A stretch of 64,000 nucleotides of DNA from NCBI GenBank assembly GCA_037178675.1, contig JAYMGJ010000061.1, forward strand, positions 1 through 64,000, given 5' to 3'. This document shows positions 49,521 to 60,493 of this stretch, piece after piece (the first letter of the stretch is position 1; every line of letters begins with the position of its first letter). The position numbers and the translations under genes were made by a program. Below the pieces are notes generated by a model that was not told the origin of the DNA, made no database searches, and saw nothing but the letters and a program-made list of their open reading frames with translations. Origin of the DNA: Scleroderma bovista. Lineage: Eukaryota; Basidiomycota; Agaricomycetes; Boletales; Sclerodermataceae.

Positions 49521-50418
49521 TTACTCCGACTCGTCCTCGTCATCAATATGGTAAGCCAGGGGCGGTACCTTGATTGGCAGGCGATTACGGTACGGGGACG
49601 GGACATCGTCTTCGTCGGGAGGAATCGCAAGGACAAGGCGGAAAGCATCCTTTCCGTTCAGATAAAATCGATACAATCGTTTCTCTCGAATAAACCCAAG
49701 GGACTCATAAAGAGCGAGAGCGGCAATATTGTCGTATTCGGTTTCAAGAACAACCTGGTGGCGTTTTATATTTTGTGCGAACCCGTACAGAGTTGGGGGT
49801 ATCGAGATGGGGTGTAAGAAGTCAGAAATCCACGTAGCCTCGTGAAGTACTTGCCTCGTCTACGCCATGCTGCTTCATAACCTCCACAGAACGACGCACT
49901 AGCGTGCTGGCTGCACGGGTATATGAAGCAAATCAATACAAACATTCGGAGGATATAAACATGCAGTGCAGGTCGAAGGGTAGGAGAAGGGGAGATTGAG
50001 TGGTTGGGGAAAGAGAAATGGAGGGGCACCCACCTACGCCGCGTTTGCGCCAGCTCTTGTTTACGCTGAGCATGGCAATGTAGCCTCTGTTGGAGATGTG
50101 CTTGTGCATACTCTGCTTGCATACGATAACACCAATCGGAGCCGAAGAGCCGGCGGGTATGGCCTGCAATATCCTAAGCTGAGTGCACGGCAAGAGTCAC
50201 TCAGGACCACTATGGCCTTACCAAGAATGTGAGTTGAGGCCTGCAGAACGGTCCATTAGGGAACAGTAACGAGGTGGAACGGAATGGGCGCACCATTGGT
50301 GGAGGAAATAGCGGTATGTGTAGATGACATAGGGTTCGCTCAGCTCACTCTGCACCAAGGACATGATGTGAGGCAAATCCGATTCGCCTATGTATTGTCT
50401 GTACAGAATTTCAGCCAT
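49521..50418 (-). CDS. NAA30: N-alpha-acetyltransferase 30, NatC catalytic subunit (Mak3)
   Basis: NAA30/Mak3 acetylates N-termini beginning Met-Leu/Ile/Phe/Trp as part of NatC (with Naa35 and Naa38). Five exons: 50418-50294, 50240-50222, 50163-50034, 49910-49855 and 49754-49521, giving 187 aa. The N-terminal part [18 protein letters not shown] and [19 protein letters not shown] is diagnostic. The 19-base second exon supplies [26 protein letters not shown] follows, then the acetyl-CoA motif [19 protein letters not shown] and [39 protein letters not shown]. The tail is acidic (DDEDESE). Intron 4 (49755-49854) begins GCAAGT, so it is a GC-AG intron. An upstream in-frame ATG at 50535 would add 39 residues; 50418 is preferred because the family begins near YRQY. 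The ARMT1 gene lies upstream on the same strand. Confidence 0.94.
49755..49854 (-). other. GC-AG intron of NAA30
   Basis: Minus-strand intron starting GCAAGTACTT and ending CACCAG. It joins KQHGVDE to VVLETEYDN, contiguous in the NAA30 family. Confidence 0.75.
50222..50240 (-). other. 19-base microexon of NAA30
   Basis: GCCTCAACTCACATTCTTG sits between CTGCAG and GTAAGG and encodes the P-Q-L-T-F-L that completes FLHQW-PQLTFL, as expected from the family. Confidence 0.75.
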
Positions 50419-51124
50419 GCCTTGGAGAGAGATGCGGGAGAGGTGCAGGTTCGGCGAGGCGAGTAATAAGCGACCTCCCCGGACTCGACACGCGACCAAA
50501 TAGTTATCATCATAAAGTGCTTCCGAGCCAATCATAGCCGTCGGTTCTTCTGGTGGGGCGATCTGAAACGAAGGGTGAAACACCGCGCATTGTTGCGTGT
50601 CGAGACTTCCCCCATTATTTCGATCTACTTGAGTATGACGAAGACTGATGCGACTATTACGAGATCAATGAAAGAACGTTCAAGACAACTAGCTACAACT
50701 AGACTAGATGGATTGCAGACGGAATGGGCAGCCATGGGGTTCAAGTCTGACGAACGTTCAACTCGCGACCAACCACAGAATCCGCTATTTGCTATCTTGT
50801 ACAGTTCCCCTGACAAATAGGCCAAACACCCTCACTACTACCGATAAATACTGCTATCGTGTGCCGTGATTTAGAGAGGTGATGTCGGTCTTAGCTGCAA
50901 GGAAAGAACAGTCCAAACTTGTCATTCGTTGGAATTCTGATAGGGCCCAATCACAACATTTCTCCTGAATCGGCGTTGATCGGCTCATACTTGAAGTGGC
51001 AATTGGACTGCGAATTACACACGATTCGGGGGCCCATGATGCCGATTCCAACAACTTAGTCTTACACTGGTCTACACATCTATATCATCGCGCAACAGGC
51101 GCCACAAAACAACCTACATATCTT
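50419..51124. other. Intergenic between ARMT1 stop and NAA30 start
   Basis: Promoter and 5' leader of NAA30 (possibly including the longer N-terminal ATG at 50535). Plus-strand ORFs here are antisense shadows. Nothing else seen. Confidence 0.4.
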
Positions 51125-53463
51125 CTATGACCGCCGCGTAGTCTTCTGAGGGCCTTTAGGTTGGAAGCTCACAAGCGCATACCTTCAGTATGTCAGCCTC
51201 GTCGAACCTCATGTCAATCCTGTAGCACTTACTTTCCGTTCACCCTCCAATCCTTGTCCTTTTTGTCTAATTCATCTGCAATGTCTTGTGGAATACCCAC
51301 CACCACGTCTGCTTTGTTCGTCCGAAGACTCAGCAGTGGGAAGGACCCTGCGAGTGATCCTATAACAACACTCATAAAATGTCAAACTGAAGCGAATGGA
51401 ATTAAATTACCTAGAGCCGTAGAGAACGGCGTCGATACTGGCCATATCACGTCTCCTGTCAGTCTGTACATCTTCGATTACAAATCAACAACTTCCACAC
51501 AAAAAGAACGTACTTGCGATAGCTAAAGAAACGGCAAGTAGTATCAGCAGCAATATCTTCACGAAGAATATGGTACGTACTTGAGATCGCCCTGGAAATA
51601 CCGTAAAAAATGGTACACCAGCACAAGATCACCTCATACCTTGAATATCACTAAACTGCTTCCAGCGAGCCATTGATGCAACTCATTCGCCTTCTCTTCC
51701 ATACACCAGTATGGCCACGGACCCGTCCAGAACTGTGTCCTCTTGTGGCCGTCCTCAAGTTCGGTGCTTAAGCAGAATATACCCTCTTTCAGGTATCTCT
51801 GCCATCGTTCGACCATTTGCTTGAGGTGCTGCACGGATTCAGATGTCACCGCAGAGCCTGCAAGAAAGAACGTGGGCGACAACAGAGACTCGATAGTCTT
51901 ATAAAAGTCGGTAGGAGTCACATCAGAAACAAACCAAGGGAAGAGCTTTGGACTACGGGCATTGTAAGTTGAATATCGTCTAACTTCCACTACTCACTGG
52001 AAGGCGACTTTAGAAAAGTAAGGTGTACAGGTGACCAGAAAGTCGGCGAACACGAGGTCTGTGAAAAGCTATCAGGACGGGTAAGATTTCACGAAAGTGC
52101 GCATCCGACATGAGTTCTTGCCTCGAAGCCCGCTGCAAACATCATGAGTGAGTCAATCGTGATCACGGAAAAATTCTACGATGTACCGTTGTCCAAGACG
52201 AAGTCGCATCGCGCAACGGTTCCCTCTTGAAGCTTTAATGTCTGGACATGGTTCCAGACTGCCTCTTGGTCGTCCTTAAGGATGAACTCCTTTCTTGCTT
52301 GTTGTGCATCTCTCCCGACAGTTTGCAAGTTCTCGATATCAGAGGGGGTAAGATGCGTCAAAAGGGAAAGGTCCTGAATAAAAACTGTTCAATTTTATAT
52401 CCCCATCAGCTACTTGATCACGATATCTTACTGTGGCATTTCCCCTGTGGACGTGTAGTGTCACATTCGGCATCTCACGAATTCGAAGTAGGCATGACGC
52501 ACCAAAGACACATCTGTACCATTTCCTTGAAGAGAACGCACAGTTTGTCGGGGTCTTCCATGAGTTTGTATTTTTCGCTATCTAATTCGTGCATCGTCGT
52601 TGCAATCTCTGTGTGGCTGGTGATCAGTGCAGTGTCCACGAAATAATAAACACGTCCTGACGATGTATCGCTGCTGCACTATTCCTGAACATCTCTTCTT
52701 TCTGCGCAAAGAACGGATCAAAGTCTACCCAGCACGTTGTTCGTTTAAAGAAGGAACGAAATAGACGGTATCTAAACGTCTTGGTATGTCATACACTCTG
52801 CGGATGAAATCCTGGAGCACGCACAGATAGCACCTAAACACGGGGTGCATATGATGAGCTTTCGAGTGGGTTCGGCGGGAATGCCTCACTCTGCAAAGAG
52901 CCACGGAGCAGTGAACCAAGTGTTCTTCTTCGCTTTAGCGAGTTCCTCCAGCTCTGCGTTATACTCATCAACGTACATCTCGCCATCCTGGGGTATCTTC
53001 CTGCAAAGGGGATTGGCATCGTAAACCCGTCTACCCGCACGCCATCCGCAGAATATGTAGTAATGCTCACTCGAGTTCTTGGTCCCTCGCCATGCGATAC
53101 TTGAGTCGACTAGCATTTGCAATGATCTCCTTCCCTTCCTCGATCTTCAGTTCGATATTGCGTGTATGCTCATCAGTCCCATCACTGGCGAGGATTTGGG
53201 ATTCCATGGTCATATCGTGAACCAGGCGATGGACATGGTCGATCATGTTGGTGATGATGATCGGCCATCGTCGCAGCACTGTATCGTAGCTTCACCGGTT
53301 TGCATATGAGATGCGGTGTGCCAATCGGGAGCAGGGACAAGCAAAACTCACGAAAAGCTGCGTTATGCGGATGAGTCTGGTGTGAGATTTCCGTGGGCCG
53401 GTTTGAAGGTGCTCACCTCTGCTTATCCTGGGGACTGTAAGGAGGATATGGAGCCTCGAACAT
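51125..53463 (-). CDS. DUF89 damage-control phosphatase / ARMT1-like protein
   Basis: DUF89 proteins (human ARMT1, yeast YMR027W/Hrt2) are metal-dependent phosphatases acting on sugar-phosphates and similar damaged metabolites; a carboxyl-methyltransferase activity has also been proposed. The gene has many short introns. In order: MFEAPYPPYSPQDKQR, SYDTVLRRWPIIITNMIDHV, IPQDGEMYVDEYNAELEELA, NTWFTAPWLFAECYLYRLF, VDFDPFFAQKEEMFRNSAAA, then VARCDFVLDNGT, whose Asp and Asn belong to the metal and phosphate site. PWFVSDVTPTDFYKTI, FWTGPWPYWCM, SSLVIFKGDLNYRK and WPVSTPFSTALGSLAGSFPL follow. The last is the Asp/Lys-bearing C-terminal signature (family GDLNYRKL..DR.W). The end is YALVSFQPKG. Exon 2 may be only six bases (53352-53357). 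Start ATG 53463 is clear from the MFE.PYPPY pattern. All catalytic blocks look present. Confidence 0.93.
53352..53357 (-). other. Possible 6-base microexon in the ARMT1-like gene
   Basis: CTTTTC (minus strand) lies between an acceptor CGCAG and a donor GTGAGT. Including it changes QRSYDTV to QRSFSYDTV, closer to the conserved SFAY of the family. Both choices keep frame, so this is inference. Confidence 0.5.
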
Positions 53464-54252
53464 TTTTGCTGTTGAACAAGCAGGTTGTCGTAGCGCTCAG
53501 GTGCAGCCTACTTGGCAATTGTCTTTCTGATTTGAGTGGACCAAACTAAGATTTCATTGATAATTCAAGTTGTACATTCGACCAAGCTTAGGATTACACG
53601 TCTAGTGATTCATTCCGGCTTCCAAACACTACCGATCCTCGTGGATCAAGGTTCCGTGGATTTCGACACACTTATAGGCGTGGGTCGGTGCAAAGGGAAG
53701 TCTACCGGCACAACCTGTGCTGTGCAGCGGCGCTTAACGACATGATGCATGAGGGTGGCTGAGGAACCCCTGCTTGTCCTCGAACTCAACTCATTGTCAA
53801 CGATGGCATCTACTGGATTGCGAATATCCCGTGCGGATTTGTTATGAATTCTGACACTGTTGGCGAAACCTGACCTTGGTGATCAGGTATCGAGCTTACA
53901 TGCGGGTCGGAGGAGGTTAAATCCGCCGAGTTGACTATCGATGATCAGAAACACGCCCTCTCCAGGCAGCCCAACAGCGGTGGCCTTAGTGCAGATTTTG
54001 ACCCTGTTCTGTAACGGTGTCATCTAGATGGTCATCCTAATAGAGCTAATGGTGACCTGGTCCACTCAGACAGACGGCATTCCAACGGCCCTTCTTTCTG
54101 TCAGTGAAATATCCAAAGCAAGGTCGCTTCTCAAGGCGGAAATCGCACAAGGTGGACTTTACGCCCAATGAAGTGCTCACTGGATCGCGGAACAACGGTA
54201 TTTTCTTAAATACACGATCTCTATCTCAACTGTCTGATTTGCTGTGAATCAG
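53464..54252. other. Upstream region of GTPase copy 1
   Basis: The ARMT1-like promoter on the left, then from about 53721 the start of the tandem repeat unit. The copied block (GTGCAGCGGCGCTTAAC..) recurs at about 56781 and, with one change, at 59955. One or more N-terminal exons of the GTPase gene probably lie in 54100-54250 (KVDFTPNEVL..), but I could not define them. Confidence 0.45.
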
Positions 54253-56416
54253 AATTCTCCAAGACGTGTAACAACCTTGAAGTTGTCCTCAGACTTCCTA
54301 CAGAATCATTTGTGAGTAGGTCAATCTAGTACCATCCATGCGCATCAGACGAAGACATAACAGGAAACTACCCCGTCGCCTGTAAACCTTGAGCCGCTAC
54401 CGTCAACTATCGAAGACATCCTCCAGCAATGCCCTCGGTGAGCACAACGAATTGGCTGGTCGGTTTCTCAGGCCTAACGTCCCTGTAACAGTTTTCGTAT
54501 CTTAGTAATCGGAAAGGTGATACGCCGATGTTGTGTCATGCTGGCCGATCCTGACGTTTTCACTGCGGTAGGCAGGTGTCGGCAAGTCTTCGTTGATTAA
54601 CCGTACTTTCGGGATAAATGCTGTTAGGTTTTCAAAAAAAGAAACCCCATCCCCTGTGACTGATAGATTTGCTTAGCATGCTGAACACGATAAACGAGGA
54701 GTGGCGGATATCAGACGGGAGCTGACATCAGATCAGAACAAGCGATTCATCTTGCATGATAGTAGAGGTTTTGAACATGGGGACACACAAAATCTGTCTC
54801 TGGTTAAAGACTTCATCCAAAGTCGCAGGGGTAATCAAGATATCAAAGAACAGTTACATGCAGTTTGGTGCGCTGACTTCATAAAGGCAATAATAATCTC
54901 TGACAGTCGATGTAACAGGATGTGTTTCCAGATACCCAATGTCGATGCTGGACAACGCATGACGGAGACAGGTATGGAAGAGTTCTTGCAGCAGAAGAAG
55001 GAGATCCTCGGGGATGGTGTGTGCGGCAGATCCTCTCATTTTCTGTTTAACGCTGACCTGTATCAGTTCCGACGATTTTCGTATTTACGAAATACGATAT
55101 GCTTACCACTGTGATAGAGAATGACTTGATAGACAGCGGGGAAGACTACACTTCAGCGGATGTTGAATCGAAGATAAAGCAGTATCTGGAGGTGCAATGC
55201 ATTCAACCTATCGAGAAATACACAGGGGAGACGAATATCCCACACATCGCAGTCTCCCGTGGGTCTACGGTACTGAGCAAAGTTTTGCTCTGAATAACCG
55301 TTGGTTGCAGAGCATCATCCCGACAAGCTCAGAGAGCTGATTCAGCTGACCTATGAAAAAGTTTCCGAATATTTCGGGAACCAGCCAGGTACAGCAACAT
55401 CGGCAGTGCCTACTCTGGCTGCAATGGCTCAGAGAGTAGCCCCTGATTTGAAAATCGAGGGGTCAATCGAGTGATTTCTTTCCCCATTATTGTCGTATTG
55501 TTATTTGACGTTCTCGTTCCAGAGTAGGAAAACAAAGTTTGTATTAATGTTTCATTCTTTGGATGTCCACTATCGACGTCTGCTTCTAGGATATTGGCAG
55601 GCAATTTTTGCTGGGACAGTGTTTTCAGGACGCTCAATGCAAGATTGCCTTCGGGTAATTCATGATGACATTATTGGACTTTGGAACTTCCGCGACGAGG
55701 ATAAAGTACGATTTGCCCATCCTGTTCCTTATTTTGTGTCGTTCTAATCTACCTCTCACTGATAGCTTCTTCTGAGCAAAGAGTTTCGGGAATTCATGAT
55801 GAACCTGGTTAACCTGCTCGACCGCCCTACGGATCGTCCTTCCCCACCCCAACGGAGTGAAACGACGTCTTCTATGTGGGTTGAGTGAGTACTTGTTGCA
55901 CTTAAATAACAATTGCATGCTTAAAGCCTACAGAGGTACCCCTTTGATAGCCTTCCTGTTGATCACCCTGCCCTTCACTGCTGGACTAAAACTTGTAAAA
56001 TGGGCCCAAAATATCTACAAGCAAACGTATGCCCATCCTTGATAAAAAGTCTTCATGTGATCGAGCTTTGTTCCAGACCCGAAGTGCAGCGAAACTTCAT
56101 AGCATACATTGCCGACCTAACCAACGTGTTGGATATATTGTTCACCTTGACAGCCAACAGAGATCAGGAAAATCTCAATATCAGAGCTATCAAAGCTGCC
56201 TACAAAGCCTACTTTGGATCAACGAGGAGGACGCATGTTCACGCTCAAATCAGAGGGTGTTCTCCCTCGATCTTCGGGAGCAGTGGTGTTATTTCAGTGA
56301 TAGAGAGACTCGTCCGACAGAGGTATGATACTGACAAGGAGCTGGCGAAGAGGATTGGGGAGGTCTCAGCAAAATATTTGGAGGGAGAGGAGGCTTGGTA
56401 CCCCCGAGCTGCATGA
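54253..56416 (+). CDS. Tandem P-loop GTPase, copy 1 (G-domain protein with C-terminal hydrophobic segment)
   Basis: Spliced by eye. Exons from 54364 on read STIEDILQQCPRFRILVIGK, then G1 GVGKSSLINRTFGI (about 54575-54620), then AEHDKRGVADIRREL, and RFILHDSRGFEHG with a D-S-R-G motif in the place of G3 DxxG. The next exons read DIKEQLHAVWMCFQIPN, GMEEFLQQKKEILGD and TIFVFTKYDM, the G4 (T/N)KxD. Helical sequence follows (DKLRELIQLTYEKVSEYFGN, VAPDLKIEGSIE), then RYWQAIFAGTVFSGRSMQD and FREFMMNLVNLLDRP. The hydrophobic stretch PLIAFLLITLPFTAGLKLVK, and FIAYIADLTNVLDILFTLTA, precede a C-terminal region ending EAWYPRAA. Intron phases close from exon 54364 to the stop. The N-terminal exons before 54364 are uncertain (an exon at 54253-54311 is likely), so the start is open. 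The role is unknown; the layout resembles membrane-associated GTPases. Confidence 0.85.
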
Positions 56417-57319
56417 GAGTAGGTGGGCCACTGCACTTGTGTATCAACGCCCCCCGTTCACTTACCGCAATTTGTCCTATACTACTTCACATATGTCCTT
56501 GTTGTGTTCTATAATATTACTGTAGGGGTATAACTTCAATCCATACCGTTCCTTTCGCTCTCGAAGACCGCCGACTCATACCTAGCTGGTATGCGACCGT
56601 AATCAAATCTACATAGTGCTAGAGATGATCGGAGGGGCTCATGGTATTACAGGCACCAGCCAATGGCTCGATTGCTACCCAATTAGAGTGTGTCTGGTTT
56701 GAATTTCGGATTATCCCGTCCAATCACAATCCAATCATATACGTAGCGGAGAGTGTTGTGTAAGGGAAGGGTCCAAAACATGTGCAGCGGCGCTTAACAC
56801 CATGATGCACGGTGGGCTAAGAGACCGAAGGGCTAAAGCCCTTTCCTCCTGCTTATCCTCGAACCCACACTATTATTGCCAACGATGGCATCGGATAGAC
56901 TGCGAATATCCCGTACGAATTTGTTACGAATTCCGATACGTTGGCGGAATCTGACTTTGGTGACCAGGTATCGAGCTCTCGTGCGAGGAAAGAGTCTATT
57001 CTGCTAAGCTGACTATCAACGGTCAGCGACACATCCTCTCTCGGCAGAGCGATGTCCTTTGTGCAGACTTTAATCCCGTTCTGTAAGAGCGCCAGACAGG
57101 CGGTCATCCTTGTGCTAATGGTGTTCTGGTCCACACAGAGAGACAGCATCTGACGGGCCTTTCTCTCTGTCGGTGAAATATACGAGTATCTTGCCGAGTA
57201 TCTTGCGGCGACCGCAGAAAGTAGAATTCAAACCCAGTGAGGTACTTGTTAAATCACAGAACAATGGTACTCCCAAAATATTTATTTCTACCAATCTGTC
57301 TAAACTTAACCGGAACCAG
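56417..57319. other. Upstream region of GTPase copy 2
   Basis: Contains the copied block from about 56781. Antisense ORFs (57486-57115 and 57149-56853) are open here, but their counterparts in copies 1 and 3 carry stops, so they are probably not genes. The plus frame KVEFKPSEVLVKSQNNG at about 57219-57275 may be an N-terminal GTPase exon. Confidence 0.45.
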
Positions 57320-59474
57320 AATTCCACGAAGTGTCCGCAAAGCTTGGCATTGTCCTCAGGCTCTCCCCAGAATCCTCTGTAAGTGGATCCATCTGGCACC
57401 GTCAGTGCGTATCCAATGAAAGCATAGCAGGAAGTCGCTTCGACGCCAGTAGACCTTGAACCTTTACCACCTACCATCGAAGGCATCCTCCAACAATGCC
57501 CTCGGTAATTACGACGAATCAGATAGTCAATGTGCCAAATCTAATCTCCCCGCATCAGCTTTCGCGTCTTGGTAATAGGGAAGGTGATGCACTGAGGTTA
57601 TGTTACACTATCGATCCTGACGATTCCACTTCGGTAGTCGGGAGTTGGCAAGTCTACCCTCATCAACCACACTTTTGGCATAAAAAACGCTGTTAGGTTT
57701 CTGAAAGATACGACTCCACCTGTTACTGATAGATCTGCTTAGTTCCCTGAACACGATAAACGAGGGAGGGCGGATATCACAAAGGGGTTGATCTCAAAAC
57801 AAAATGGCCGATTCATCTTGCATGACAGTAAAGGTTTTGAATCGGGAGAAGACGATACTCTTACTGTTGTGACCAAGTTCATCAAGGAACGCAGGAATAA
57901 CGAGGATATCAAGGAACAGCTGCATGCAGTTTGGTGCGCTGATTCAGCGAAGGCAATAAGAATGTTTCTGACAGACAGCTAAATAGGTTGTGTTTCCAGA
58001 TACCCAATACCGAGGCTGGACAACGCATGATGGAGACAGGAATGGAAGAGTTCCTACAGCAGAAGAAGGAGATCCTTGGGGATGGTGGGTGCAATGGTTC
58101 CGCACGTTTACTGTTTAATGCTGACCTGTATCAGTTCCGACGATTTTCGTATTTACGAAATACGATGTTCTTACCACTGCGGTGGAAGAAGGCTTGATGG
58201 AAAGTGTGAAGGACTACACTTCGGTGGACGTTGAATTGAAAGCGAAACAACTTGTGGAGGAGCGATGCGTTGAACCTGTCAAGAAGCTAACGAAGGAGAC
58301 AAGTATCCCACACATTGCAGTCTCTAGTGAGTCTATGATACCATACCACATGTTGCTCCAAATAATCACCGGTCGCAGCGGCACATCGCGACACGCTTGG
58401 AGGACTGATCCAGCTGACTTACCAACTGGTTTCCGAATATTTCGGGAACCAGCCAGGAATAGGAACATCGGTGGTGCCTACTGTAGCTGTAATGGCCCAG
58501 AGAGTAGCCCCTGATTTGAAAATCGAGGGCGCAATCAAGTAGGTTGTTTTCATTATTGTTGTCGTTATTTGATGTTTTCCCTCAAGAGTCGGGAAAGAAA
58601 GTTTGTCTCGATGTTATATCTTCGACTGCTCACTATTGACGTCTGCTTCCAGGATACTGGCAAGCGATTTTTACTGGAAGAGTGTTCTTCGGGCATTCGG
58701 TGCAAGATTGCCTCCAGGTAATTCATGATGACATCATTGGAGTTTGGAACTTCCGCGATGATGACAAAGTACGATTCCCCTATTCCCATCCATCATTTTA
58801 TGCTTTCTGATATACTTTGCTGATAGTTGCTTCTCAGCAAAGAGTTTCGAGAATTCATGATGAACCTGGTTAACCTGCTCGACCGTCCTATGGATTGCCC
58901 TCCACCCCAACGGAGTGAAACGACGTCTTCTATGCAGAAGGAGTGAGTACTTCCTTGTACTTAGATAGAAATTGCATGCTCAAGAAGGGTGGCTGTAGAG
59001 GTATTCCACTGGTGGTCTTCTGGATGTTTGCCCTGCCCTTCGCTGCTGGATTGAAACTTGTAAAGTGGGCTCACAATATCTACCAACAAACGTATGTTTT
59101 ATCTTCTATAAACAAACCTTCGCGTGATTGAGCTTTGTTCCAGGCCCGAAATGCAGCAAAAGTTCATAGCATACATTGCTGACCTAACCAACGTATTAGA
59201 TATATTGTTCACTTTGACAGCTAGCAGAAATGAGGACAACCTCAATATCAGAGCCATCAAAGCCGCCTACAAAGCTTACTATGGATCAATGAGGAGGATG
59301 CAAGTTCATACTAAGATCAGGGGATGTCCTCTCTCAATGATTGAGAGTAGTGGTGTTATTTCGGAGACAGAATCCCTCGTTCGACAAAGGTATGTTATTG
59401 ACGAGGCACTGACGAAGAAGATTGGGGAGGTCTCCGCGGGAGATTTGGAGGGAAAGGAGCCTTGGTATCCCTGA
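57320..59474 (+). CDS. Tandem P-loop GTPase, copy 2
   Basis: Same exon plan as copy 1. PPTIEGILQQCPRFRVLVIG leads into G1 SGVGKSTLINHTFGI (exon from 57638), then EHDKRGRADITKGL and RFILHDSKGFESGEDDTL. The G4 motif is TIFVFTKYDV (about 58140-58170). Later exons include LIQLTYQLVSEYFGNQP, VAPDLKIEGAIK, ERYWQAIFTGRVFFGHSVQD and the hydrophobic IPLVVFWMFALPFAAGLKLV. The last exon reads FIAYIADLTNVLDILFTLTA and ends EPWYP. No stop or frame break was found from 57431 to 59474. It is the most diverged copy in its C-terminal half (MIESSGVISETESLVRQRY against copies 1 and 3). The first exons are unresolved, as in copy 1. Intact G1 and G4 motifs argue for nucleotide binding. Confidence 0.85.
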
Positions 59475-60493
59475 GCTACGGCTGCACTTCTGCATCACTG
59501 GCGTCGACGCTTCACTAAGCCACCATATACCGCAATATGTCCTATACCATTTCACATGTTCTTGTATCATATTATTGTAGGGATATCGCTCGGTGATCTT
59601 GCTATGTAATTTCAATCCATACCGTGCTCTTCGTGGAGCTGATACGCGATGGAGGCCAATTCTAGTGCTGGATATGATCGAAGGGGATCACGATATTACA
59701 GGTGCCAGCCGATAGTCAGCGTGGCTCCCACAAGATGTTTGTATGTTCGGGGTGTCCTTCAGCAACGTTGGCCTCTTCCTTGTGCGCCTATTAATAATTA
59801 TGCTTTGCGGCATGCCAGAGTGTCGGGTACATGTCACGTCGGGGCACTTTTTGGAGAAGAATGAAGTTATGCCAGTGGGTTGTACTTGGAGTTGAATTTG
59901 GGATTAGGGTTACTAGCTGGAGCCTTGAAGTGGGTCGTTTATTGAAGGAAAACATGTGCAACGGCGCTTAACACCATGATGCACGGTGTGGCTAAGGAGC
60001 CGAAGGGCAAAGCCCCTTCCTCTTGCTTGTCCTTGAACTCGAACCTTTGCCAGCGATGGCATCAGGTAGACTACGAATATCCCGTGCGTATTTATTCCGA
60101 ATTCTGACAGTCGGTGGGATCTGACCTTGGTCGACCAGGTATCGAGCTCAAGTGCGGGGAGAGACTCGTTACTGCTAAGCTGACCATCGATGGTCAGAAA
60201 CACATCCTCTCTAGGCAGTCCAACAGCGATGTCCTTTGTGTAGACTTTAATCCCGTTCTGTAAGAGCGTCATACAGGCGGTCATCCTTGTGCTAATGGTG
60301 TTCTGGTCCACACAGAGAGCCGTCATCTGACGGGCCTTTCTCTCTGGTGACATATCCGAGTATCTTTCAGAGGATCTTGCGGCGACCGCAGAAAGTAGAA
60401 TTCAAACCCAGTGAGGTACTTGTTAAATCACAGAACAACGGTACTCCCAAAATATTTATTTCTACTAATCTGTCTAAACTTAACTGGAACCAG
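59475..60493. other. Upstream region of GTPase copy 3
   Basis: Contains the third copy of the upstream block (from about 59955), closely similar to copy 2. A TTAGGG lies at about 59904. No independent gene is supported. Confidence 0.45.

Noticed and set aside
57115..57486. Minus-strand ORF upstream of GTPase copy 2
   Set aside because: Counterparts in units 1 and 3 carry stops, and the region overlaps plus-strand GTPase exons (TIEGILQQCPR).
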